Positions 45,667-52,446 of a DNA stretch of 64,000 nucleotides are shown one piece after another; the first letter of the stretch is position 1, and every line of letters begins with the position of its first letter. Source of the stretch: Candidatus Haliotispira prima (GTDB lineage: Bacteria > Spirochaetota > Spirochaetia > SP-2023); the NCBI GenBank assembly GCA_029867005.1, contig CP123443.1:3187736-3251735 (forward strand), given 5' to 3'. The notes beneath the pieces were generated by a model. It was given only the letters and a program-made list of their open reading frames with translations. It was not told the DNA's origin and searched no databases. Made by a program: the position numbers and the translations under genes.

Positions 45667-46460
45667 TTCGCTTGCGTGATGCCTGTATGATTTTCTATCC
45701 GGGCACAGCGGATGAAGCCGTGGCCCTGAAACCCTGTAATCTGCAAATTGAAAACGGGGACTTCACGACCATCATCGGCACCAACGGTGCCGGCAAGTCC
45801 ACTCTGTTCAATGCCATTTCCGGTCACTTCCCGCTCAGCAGCGGGCAAATATTTTTTGGCGAGCGCGATATTTCGCGCATGAAGGAACACCGGCGGGCCA
45901 AACTGATCGGCCGGATTTTCCAGAATCCGGCGATGGGTACTGCGGCCGGCATGAGTCTGGAGCATAATCTGATCATTGCCGGGAGCAAGGATATGCGCGG
46001 CCTGAATATCAGTCTGAATGCGGCCAAGAGGCAAAAATTCCGCGAGCATTTGCGGCACTTGGACATGCATTTGGAAGAACGCCTGAAGGACAATGTCGGC
46101 CTGTTTTCCGGGGGACAGCGGCAGGCCATTACCTTGCTGATGATGGTGCTTTCGGCACCGGAGTTGATTCTGTTGGACGAGCATACAGCCGCACTGGACC
46201 CGGCCAATGCCGCCAAGGTGATGGAGTTGACCCGTTATTTTGTTGAAGAGTACAAATTGACGGCGATGATGATTACCCATGATATGAGCCAGGCCATTGA
46301 TTATGGCAACCGTCTGTTGATGATGGACCGGGGCGAGATTATCCTCGATATTCGGGGCGAGGAAAAACAGGCCCTGCGGCCGCAGGACTTGGTGGATAAA
46401 TTCCGGGAGCTGCGCGGGACACAGCGCAACTTAGGCGACCAGACAATGCTGACAGTGTAA
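45657..46460 (+). CDS. ABC transporter ATP-binding protein
   Basis: 267 aa. Walker A GTNGAGKST, Q-loop FQNPAMGT, signature FSGGQRQ, Walker B LILLDEHTA, and switch His in MMITHDMSQA (COG1101-like). ATG 45657 lies inside the permease 3' end and gives MAVIRLRDACMIFYPG, the normal N-terminus; the frame is open further upstream only by chance. Confidence 0.92.
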   Translation: MAVIRLRDACMIFYPGTADEAVALKPCNLQIENGDFTTIIGTNGAGKSTLFNAISGHFPLSSGQIFFGERDISRMKEHRRAKLIGRIFQNPAMGTAAGMSLEHNLIIAGSKDMRGLNISLNAAKRQKFREHLRHLDMHLEERLKDNVGLFSGGQRQAITLLMMVLSAPELILLDEHTAALDPANAAKVMELTRYFVEEYKLTAMMITHDMSQAIDYGNRLLMMDRGEIILDIRGEEKQALRPQDLVDKFRELRGTQRNLGDQTMLTV

Positions 46461-46490
46461 AACCCTACTGCCTACTCATCCCCCAAATGG

Positions 46491-46560
46491 TAATTCCCCT
46501 CCTTTGGAGGGGCAGGGGTGGTCGATTCCCCTCCTTGGAGGGGCCGGGGGTGGTCTATAG
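46491..46560 (+). repeat. Dispersed CCCCTCC/GGAGGGG palindromic repeat, cluster R1
   Basis: Two copies of a ~34-nt element with the palindrome CCCCTCC-TTTGG/TTGG-AGGGG followed by GGGGTGGTC. Same element occurs before B2, B5, B7, B8 and B9. Confidence 0.7.
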
Positions 46561-46609
46561 GGATGTTGGTCTATAAAGGTGGTGGCACTCAAACCCCTCT
46601 AAGGCCCCC

Positions 46610-46699
46610 TTGTTAATCGTTCTGAATGAGTATACAATTCAGAACGTAAATCGCATTTACCCATTACCCATTTTCCAGTTTCCGGAGGAGTACCCCATG
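46610..46699 (+). promoter_or_regulatory. Promoter and start region, copy B1
   Basis: TTGTTA (46610), 17 nt, TACAAT (46633-46638); GGAGGAG at 46684-46690; ATG 46697. The 5' UTR is longer than in array A. Confidence 0.82.
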
Positions 46700-46743
46700 A
46701 AAGAACGAAACCAAATATTGACAGATATCGGTATAAACAGTAC

Positions 46744-46777
46744 AATATCCAATATCCAATATCCAATATCCAATATC
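46744..46777 (+). repeat. (AATATCC)4 heptanucleotide tract, copy B1
   Basis: Four units plus AATATC. Leader MKERNQILTDIGINST; ATG 46697 to Cys 206 nt (remainder 2): OFF; leader stops at 46789. Confidence 0.9.
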
Positions 46778-46779
46778 AC

Positions 46780-47712
46780 ACTACTTTAGAAAACAAGCCG
46801 TTACTTCCACCCCCTACAAACCGTCCTAAACCTTTTTATTCAATTTTCTGTTGTCTTTTACCCTTCTTCTGTCTGTTCGTTCTCGGTCTGTCTCTGCTCG
46901 CCTGTGCCCCGATTCCGGACAGTAAAGACCCGGAACCCAACCCCGATATTTCCTTTTCCGTCACCGCTGTGGCCTCTTCTGCACAATTAGAGGTGACCGG
47001 TATTCCGGCCATTACCGATGTGGGGGCCGTTATCCGTCCGGCAGCGGAAGCCGCTCCGACCAAGGCCGAAGCCTTGGCGAGCAATGGCTATGTCAGCCTG
47101 AGTATAGACGCGGGCAGCACACGCAAGTTCAGTCTCAGCCAACATTACGGCAGCAATTTTACGGATGGCGGCTTTACTCTGGCCGATGTCCTTGCCCCAA
47201 ACACAAAATACAAATTGTACCTATATATGCCCTCGGCTATTGATTTAGGGCAGACAGTTGTCAAAGGCGGAGTGATTAAGGAGGATACAGTTGAAATTTC
47301 TTTTACCACCGCGAGTTTACCCGCTGAGGGGGATCCGGTATGGAGCGAGAAGTTCGCAACTAAAGAATATGTAACCAGCCTAAACGAGTGGCATTTTATG
47401 GAAAGCCGGACGGGTGTGTTTGTCTCCTACTTTAGGTTACCATTTATATCTTCCCTTATAGATATTTCTTTTGAAGCTAATAATCGGGTTTATGGTGTAG
47501 GGAGTTTTGTCATGGGTACAGCAGTGCCAAATCCTAATTTTTACTATAATGTTGGGATAATTGGAGGATATGCCTCTACCGGGTCTCAATACATTTACAT
47601 GATAGGTGCGGACAAATTAGCTTCTCCTATATTGAGAAACGCTATCAAAATGTCTGTCACCGATGACAACGGCTCATTTATAAGTTCTAAGACTGTCGTC
47701 AATCGCTACTAG
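46780..47712 (+). CDS. Phase-variable lipoprotein B1 (OFF)
   Basis: Signal segment CLFVLGLSLLAC, lipobox LLAC (Cys at 46903), mature ~269 aa beginning CAPIPDSKDPEPNP. 5' module N1 (SVTAVASSAQLEVTGIP), shared core RKFSLSQHYGSNF and LADVLAPNTKYKLYLYMPSAI ... EISFTTASLP (fibronectin-III-like), 3' module C1 (YIYMIGADKLASPILRNAIK) ending KTVVNRY. The GTG at 46969 is past the lipobox and is not the real start. Confidence 0.75.
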   Translation, partial: TTLENKPLLPPPTNRPKPFYSIFCCLLPFFCLFVLGLSLLACAPIPDSKDPEPNPDISFSVTAVASSAQLEVTGIPAITDVGAVIRPAAEAAPTKAEALASNGYVSLSIDAGSTRKFSLSQHYGSNFTDGGFTLADVLAPNTKYKLYLYMPSAIDLGQTVVKGGVIKEDTVEISFTTASLPAEGDPVWSEKFATKEYVTSLNEWHFMESRTGVFVSYFRLPFISSLIDISFEANNRVYGVGSFVMGTAVPNPNFYYNVGIIGGYASTGSQYIYMIGADKLASPILRNAIKMSVTDDNGSFISSKTVVNRY

Positions 47713-47779
47713 TGGGAAGGTTCAACAGGCACACCTACCATTCGACAGACCCACCCGGCCCTCCGGTCTAATGGACCCA

Positions 47780-47895
47780 AATGGTAATTCCCCTCCCTTG
47801 GAGGGGCAGGGGTGGTCAATTCCCCTCCAAGGAGGGGCAGGGGTGGTTAATTCCCCTCCTTGGAGGGGGTAGGGGGTGGTCTTTAGAGGTGGTCT
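47780..47895 (+). repeat. Dispersed CCCCTCC/GGAGGGG palindromic repeat, cluster R2
   Basis: Three tandem imperfect ~33-nt elements between B1 and B2. Confidence 0.7.
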
Positions 47896-47943
47896 TTAGG
47901 GGGGCTGGTCTAACAGACGCAACTAATTTCTGCTGTGGCCCCC

Positions 47944-48008
47944 TTGCTCAATATCCTAAACGAATATACAATAAGTCAAAGTCACACTATTCGGAGGATT
48001 TTCCCATG
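47944..48008 (+). promoter_or_regulatory. Promoter and start region, copy B2
   Basis: TTGCTC (47944), 17 nt, TACAAT (47967-47972); CGGAGG at 47992-47997; ATG 48006. Confidence 0.82.
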
Positions 48009-48052
48009 AAACATCAAAAAACACTATTGACCGGTAATCCAATAAACGGTAT

Positions 48053-48094
48053 AATATCCAATATCCAATATCCAATATCCAATATCCAATATCC
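48053..48094 (+). repeat. (AATATCC)6 heptanucleotide tract, copy B2
   Basis: Six full units followed by ATACCATTTTTA. Leader MKHQKTLLTGNPINGI; ATG 48006 to Cys 217 nt (remainder 1): OFF; leader stops at 48107. Five units would be ON. Confidence 0.9.
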
Positions 48095-48096
48095 AT

Positions 48097-49020
48097 ACCA
48101 TTTTTAAAACGTATATACAGCCACTTTATCTTTTTTTAGGTCCCAATAAATCAAAAATTTTTAAACCTTTTTCATTTTTCTGTTTTTTTTCCATTTTTTT
48201 CATTCATCTGTTTCTGTCCGGTTGTGCGCCGCTGTCTGACAGCAGTGACCCGCCCGCAAAGTCAACAATTACCCTTTCCACCAGTGCTGTGGTCTCTTCT
48301 GTCCAATTGGAAATGAGCAGTACTTTGGCCATTGCCAAGATAGGGGCGGTTATTCGCTTGGCTACAGAGGCGGCCCCCACCAAGGCTCAAGCGGAGGCTA
48401 ATGCGGGCTATGTCAGCCTGGAGATTACGGCCGGCGGCACAAGGAAATTCAGTATCAGCCAACATTACGGCAGCAATTTTACGGATGGTGGCTTTACTCT
48501 GGCCGATGTCCTTGCCCCGAACACAAAATACAAACTGTATCTGTATATGCCTTCGGCTATTGATCTGGCGCAAACAAGTATTAAAGGCGGAGAAATTAAA
48601 GAAGACAGGGTTGAAATTCCTTTTACTACGGCGAGTCTGCCTCCTGCGGGTGATGCAGTATGGAACGAGAAGTGGACAGCCAAAGAATACGTTGCCAGCC
48701 TAAACGAGTACCATTTTATGGAAAGCCAAACAGGTGTAGTTGTAGCGTATTTTCAAGTACCTTTTTCCATTCTCCTTTATGAAGTTTCCTCGCAATTACC
48801 CGATGATACCTTTGATGCCATTGGCAGCTATAGCTCCGGAACGCTGGCACCTTCTCTTAAATTTTACTTCAATTACGGGGTAATTACAGGATATACCACC
48901 GGTTATAACTATGTTATTCTTGCCGAGAAACAGGATAAGCTAAAAGGAGCCTTCCGATCTGCCATTTCCGATCAATTCGGAGAATTTCAGAGTATTGTCA
49001 AACCCATATCCCGTTATTAG
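48097..49020 (+). CDS. Phase-variable lipoprotein B2 (OFF)
   Basis: Longer pre-lipobox segment than B1 (KTYIQPLYLFLG ... FSIFFIHLFLSGC), lipobox LSGC (Cys at 48223), mature ~265 aa. 5' module N2 (SAVVSSVQLEMSSTLAIAKIG), 3' module C2 (YEVSSQLPDDTF, YNYVILAEKQDKLKGAF) ending PISRY. The 3' ~330 nt plus downstream flank are almost identical to B3. Confidence 0.75.
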   Translation, partial: TIFKTYIQPLYLFLGPNKSKIFKPFSFFCFFSIFFIHLFLSGCAPLSDSSDPPAKSTITLSTSAVVSSVQLEMSSTLAIAKIGAVIRLATEAAPTKAQAEANAGYVSLEITAGGTRKFSISQHYGSNFTDGGFTLADVLAPNTKYKLYLYMPSAIDLAQTSIKGGEIKEDRVEIPFTTASLPPAGDAVWNEKWTAKEYVASLNEYHFMESQTGVVVAYFQVPFSILLYEVSSQLPDDTFDAIGSYSSGTLAPSLKFYFNYGVITGYTTGYNYVILAEKQDKLKGAFRSAISDQFGEFQSIVKPISRY

Positions 49021-49030
49021 TGGGGTAGCT

Positions 49031-49074
49031 TGTGTAGTGTGGAGACACGCTTGAACGTGTCTCCACACTACACA
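49031..49074. repeat. Inverted repeat IR-1 downstream of B2
   Basis: 19-bp perfect arms (left begins TGTGTAGTGTGGAG, 49031-49049; right 49056-49074), 6-nt loop, no T-run. Same element follows B3 and B5, the other copies with the C2 3' module. Confidence 0.85.
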
Positions 49075-49093
49075 CCAACCTTGCAAAGCCCTC

Positions 49094-49160
49094 TTGCCAA
49101 AACCTCTAAACGAACATACAATAGGCCAAAGTTACAAAATCTTGGAGGAGTTTTCTCATG
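49094..49160 (+). promoter_or_regulatory. Promoter and start region, copy B3
   Basis: TTGCCA (49094), 17 nt, TACAAT (49117-49122); GGAGGAG at 49144-49150; ATG 49158. Confidence 0.85.
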
Positions 49161-49204
49161 AAATATCAAAAAAGACTATTGACCGGCAATTCAATAAACG
49201 GTAT

Positions 49205-49238
49205 AATATCCAATATCCAATATCCAATATCCAATATC
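49205..49238 (+). repeat. (AATATCC)4 heptanucleotide tract, copy B3
   Basis: Four units plus AATATC. Leader MKYQKRLLTGNSINGI; ATG 49158 to Cys 206 nt (remainder 2): OFF; leader stops at 49250. Confidence 0.9.
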
Positions 49239-49240
49239 AC

Positions 49241-50164
49241 ACTACTTTAGAAAACAAGCCGTTACTTCGACCCCCCGAAAACCGTACTAAACCTTTTAAT
49301 TCATTTTTCTTCCGTCTTTTACCACTACTTTTTCCGGCTGTTCTTGGTATAAGTTTACTTGCCTGTACCCCGCTGTCCGACAGCAGTGACCCGCCGGCAG
49401 CCAAACCCGCCGATATTTCCCTTTCTGTCACCGCTGTGGCCTCTTCTGTACAATTCGAGGTGACCGGTATTCCGGTCATTACCGATTTGGGGGCCGTTAT
49501 CCGCTTAGCCGGGGAAGCTGTACCAACCAAGGCTGAAGCCTTGGCAAGCAAAGGCTATGTCAGTCTGAGCATAGAGGCCAACAGTACCCGTAAATTCAGT
49601 ATTAGCCAACACTATGGCAGTGACTTTACGGATGGCCTTACTCTGGCCGATGTCCTTGCCCCAAATACAAAATACAAACTGTATCTGTATATGCCTTCGG
49701 CTATTGATCTGGCGCAAACCAGTATTAAAGGCGGAGAAATTAAGGAAGACAGAGTTGAAATTTCTTTTACTACGGCGAGTCTGCCTCCAGCGGGTGATGC
49801 AGTATGGAACGAGAAGTGGACAGCCAAAGAATACGTTGCCAGCCTAAACGAGTACCATTTTATGGAAAGCCAAACAGGTGTAGTTGTAGCTTATTTTCAA
49901 GTACCTTTTTCTCCTCTCCTTTATGAAGTTTCCTCGCAATTACCCGATGATACCTTTAAGCTTATTGGCAGCTATAGCTCCGGAACGCTGGCACCGTCTC
50001 CTCAATTTTACTTCAATTACGGGGTAATTACGGGATATACCACCGGTTATAACTATGTTATTTTTGCAGAGAAACAGGATAAGCTAAAAGGAGCCTTCCG
50101 ATCTGCCATTACCGGTCAATTCGGAAAATTCCAGAGTATTGTCAAACCCATATCCCGTTATTAG
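49241..50164 (+). CDS. Phase-variable lipoprotein B3 (OFF, chimeric)
   Basis: Signal segment FFFRLLPLLFPAVLGISLLAC, lipobox LLAC (Cys at 49364), mature ~266 aa. It combines the B1-type tract and 5' module (VASSVQFEVTGIPVITDLG) with the B2-type 3' module (YEVSSQLPDDTF ... PISRY), a clear chimera. The lipoprotein frame happens to be open upstream as far as the -35 TTG at 49094, which yields a spurious 356-codon frame running through the promoter and the real ATG in the wrong frame. Confidence 0.75.
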   Translation, partial: TTLENKPLLRPPENRTKPFNSFFFRLLPLLFPAVLGISLLACTPLSDSSDPPAAKPADISLSVTAVASSVQFEVTGIPVITDLGAVIRLAGEAVPTKAEALASKGYVSLSIEANSTRKFSISQHYGSDFTDGLTLADVLAPNTKYKLYLYMPSAIDLAQTSIKGGEIKEDRVEISFTTASLPPAGDAVWNEKWTAKEYVASLNEYHFMESQTGVVVAYFQVPFSPLLYEVSSQLPDDTFKLIGSYSSGTLAPSPQFYFNYGVITGYTTGYNYVIFAEKQDKLKGAFRSAITGQFGKFQSIVKPISRY

Positions 50165-50174
50165 TGGGGTAGCT

Positions 50175-50218
50175 TGTGTAGTGTGGAGACACGCTTTAAC
50201 GTGTCTCCACACTACACA
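50175..50218. repeat. Inverted repeat IR-2 downstream of B3
   Basis: Same 19-bp-arm element as IR-1 (50175-50193 and 50200-50218), one loop substitution. Confidence 0.85.
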
Positions 50219-50237
50219 CCAACCTTGCAAAGCCCTC

Positions 50238-50304
50238 TTGCCAAAACCTCTAAACGAACATACAATAGGCCAAAGTTACAAAATCTTAGAGGAGTTTTCT
50301 TATG
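50238..50304 (+). promoter_or_regulatory. Promoter and start region, copy B4
   Basis: TTGCCA (50238), 17 nt, TACAAT (50261-50266); GAGGAG at 50289-50294; ATG 50302. Confidence 0.85.
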
Positions 50305-50348
50305 AAATATCAGAAAATACAATTGACTGACAAGTCACTAAACAGTAT

Positions 50349-50390
50349 AATATCCAATATCCAATATCCAATATCCAATATCCAATATCC
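50349..50390 (+). repeat. (AATATCC)6 heptanucleotide tract, copy B4
   Basis: Six units, then ATACCATTTTTA. ATG 50302 to Cys 217 nt (remainder 1): OFF; leader stops at 50403. Confidence 0.9.
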
Positions 50391-50392
50391 AT

Positions 50393-51328
50393 ACCATTTT
50401 TAAAAAGTATATACAGCCATTTTATCTTTTTTTAGGCCCCAATAAATCAAAATTTTTTAAATCCTTTTCCTTTTTCTGTTTTTTTTCCATTTTTCTCATT
50501 CATCTGTTTCTGTCCGGTTGTGCGCCGCTGTCTGACAGTAAGGACCCGCCCGCAAAGTCAACAATTACCTTTTCCGCCAGTGCTGTGGTCTCTTCTGTCC
50601 AATTAGAAATGAGCAGCACTTTGGCCATTGCCAAGATAGGGGCGGTTATTCGTTTAGCCGGGGAAGCAGCCCCCACCAAGGCGGAAGCGGAAGCCAGCCC
50701 GGGCTATGTCAGCCTGGATATTACGACTGGCGGCATTCGCAAATTCAGTATCAGCCAACACTATGGCAGTGACTTTGAGGACGGCTTTACTCTTGCCGAT
50801 GTCCTTGCCGCCAATACGGATTACAAACTGTATCTGTTTTTTGAAGCCGGTGCTATTAAACCCTCTGAAACAAACATTCAAGGGGTGACCCTCACAAATG
50901 ATGTTGCAAGCCTTTCCTTTACCACCGCTGCGCTCGCCCCCGCAGGTGATGCGGTCTGGGCCCGTTCTCTGGCAGGGCAGCAGTTTGTCGGCAGTTTGCC
51001 CGAATGGAGCTACAGCGAAAATCAAAAGGGGGTTTTTGTAGCCTATGCGCAGTTGGTAAATTCTTTTAATACGGTGAAACTCACTATACGTAATGCAGAT
51101 GATAACTTGAAAGACACCGTAGGAGCATACACAGTCGGGGCAGTTCAACCGGATCCGCGATTTCTTTTTGATTTTGCTAAATTGGGCAATAGCTATCCTG
51201 ATGCAGATAACTATTACTATGTAATGGGTACAGAAAAAAAAGATAAAATATCCGGAAAGGCCGTCCAATTAGAAATCGTAAGTTTCTCGCAGCTAATTCA
51301 TCACCGGGTGCCACTCAACCGTTATTAA
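50393..51328 (+). CDS. Phase-variable lipoprotein B4 (OFF)
   Basis: Lipobox LSGC (Cys at 50519), mature ~269 aa. 5' module N2, 3' module C3: VWARSLAGQQFVGSLPEWSY, GVFVAYAQLVNSFNTVKLTI, YYYVMGTEKKDKISGK, ending VPLNRY. The C3 insertion after the YKLYLFF strand (EAGAIKPSETNIQGVTL) differs from B6/B7 (EANNTVNPIEGVTL). Confidence 0.75.
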   Translation, partial: TIFKKYIQPFYLFLGPNKSKFFKSFSFFCFFSIFLIHLFLSGCAPLSDSKDPPAKSTITFSASAVVSSVQLEMSSTLAIAKIGAVIRLAGEAAPTKAEAEASPGYVSLDITTGGIRKFSISQHYGSDFEDGFTLADVLAANTDYKLYLFFEAGAIKPSETNIQGVTLTNDVASLSFTTAALAPAGDAVWARSLAGQQFVGSLPEWSYSENQKGVFVAYAQLVNSFNTVKLTIRNADDNLKDTVGAYTVGAVQPDPRFLFDFAKLGNSYPDADNYYYVMGTEKKDKISGKAVQLEIVSFSQLIHHRVPLNRY

Positions 51329-51357
51329 ATAGCTATACCTTTTCTTGGTCCCCCCTC

Positions 51358-51386
51358 TTGCCAAAATTAATGAATGAATATACAAT
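51358..51386 (+). promoter_or_regulatory. Array-type promoter driving the ketosynthase operon
   Basis: TTGCCA (51358-51363), 17-nt spacer, TACAAT (51381-51386): the same module as the lipoprotein promoters, including the CTCTTGCCAAAA context, but the following gene has no heptamer tract. GGAAGAGG at 51431-51438 precedes ATG 51445. Confidence 0.82.
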
Positions 51387-51444
51387 ATGTTAAAATTATA
51401 CTGCTTAAGGTAATTTTAGAAATGGATGATGGAAGAGGTTTTCT

Positions 51445-52446
51445 ATGACTAAACACAAGAATCGTTCGGTTCAAATTCTTTCTATGGGAAGCTATCTTCC
51501 GAAAAAAAAAGTATTTGCAGATGAGCTAGATAAGAAACTTGGCAAAAAGTCTGGCTGGGTTTTCGACTACTCAGGAGTCCATACTCGCTATTATGTCGAT
51601 GATGAAACAGCAGCACAAATGGGTGCAACTGCCTGTAAACGAGCACTAGAGAATGCAGAGAGAAGTATAGAAGATATCGAATGTATTATTTGCGCAAGTG
51701 GGAGTATGCAACAAATTATTCCGTGTACAGCAAGTCTAATACTGGAAGAGTTGAAATGTAATACGAATCCAGCCTGTTTTGATATTAACTCGACCTGTCT
51801 CAGCTTTGCCACTGGACTTGATATAGCCGCATCATTGTTAGATAATGGTCGATATTCAAATTGCCTGTTGGTGTCTTCTGAAGTCGCCTCAAAAAACTTG
51901 AACTGGGATGCACCTAAAGGTGCGATACTATTTGGCGATGGTGCTGTTTGCGCTCTTTTGAACAGGGCTTCTGCTAATGAGAATTCTTTTGTAGGTACTT
52001 CTCTTTTCCACACTTACCCTGAAGGTGCTCATTTTGCAGAAATCAAAGTGGGGTCGAATCTCCCCGCGCGGGAATACTGCGAAGATCGAAAAGCTGATTT
52101 CTTGTTTAAAATGGATGGTCCAGCAGTTTACCTAGGTGTACTGGAACATATTCATGACTTTCTCAAGGAGTTTGAACAATTAGCGGAGAGATCAATAAAG
52201 AGCTACTCCGCCGTAATTCCACATCAAGGTAGTGGTTTAGGCTTGCAGCGCATGCAGAAACGTCTGAAGATTTCTGATCAAAGATTTATCAATATAATCC
52301 ATGATTATGGAAACATGATTGCAGCATCCATTCCTCTGGCACTGCATCTGATGATTGAATCCGGAAGGATACAGAGAGGTGATCACGTTTTACTTTTAGG
52401 AGGTGGCGCAGGTTTGGGCATGGGTATTGTGGAGCTGTGTTACTAG
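51445..52446 (+). CDS. FabH-like 3-oxoacyl-ACP synthase III family ketosynthase
   Basis: 333 aa thiolase-fold condensing enzyme. Catalytic Cys in INSTCLSFATGLDIA (about 113), His in AVIPHQGSGLGLQRM (about 254), Asn in DYGNMIAASIPLAL (about 290), and the C-terminal LLLGGGAGLGMGIV. GHTRxxx-type FabH arginines for CoA are not obvious, so the donor may not be acetyl-CoA. Codon use is visibly more A/T-rich than the adjacent exporter gene, suggesting separate ancestry. The stop TAG overlaps the exporter GTG by one base. Confidence 0.85.
   Translation: MTKHKNRSVQILSMGSYLPKKKVFADELDKKLGKKSGWVFDYSGVHTRYYVDDETAAQMGATACKRALENAERSIEDIECIICASGSMQQIIPCTASLILEELKCNTNPACFDINSTCLSFATGLDIAASLLDNGRYSNCLLVSSEVASKNLNWDAPKGAILFGDGAVCALLNRASANENSFVGTSLFHTYPEGAHFAEIKVGSNLPAREYCEDRKADFLFKMDGPAVYLGVLEHIHDFLKEFEQLAERSIKSYSAVIPHQGSGLGLQRMQKRLKISDQRFINIIHDYGNMIAASIPLALHLMIESGRIQRGDHVLLLGGGAGLGMGIVELCY

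Larger units (their letters stand above)
46610..51328 (+). repeat. Lipoprotein array B, first block: four paralogous units
   Basis: Units B1-B4 with the same promoter-leader-heptamer-lipoprotein layout as array A, but a different mature protein family (about 265-269 aa). Units are mosaics of two 5' types and three 3' types. Confidence 0.88.

Noticed and set aside
47781..48107. A 108-codon gene ending in NIQYPYHF
   Set aside because: It is the B2 leader frame extended backwards through palindromic repeats and the promoter; only the part from ATG 48006 has a ribosome-binding site.
49094..49240. A 356-codon gene starting at TTG 49094
   Set aside because: The TTG is the -35 hexamer of the B3 promoter; the frame passes through the -10, Shine-Dalgarno and real ATG in another frame by chance.
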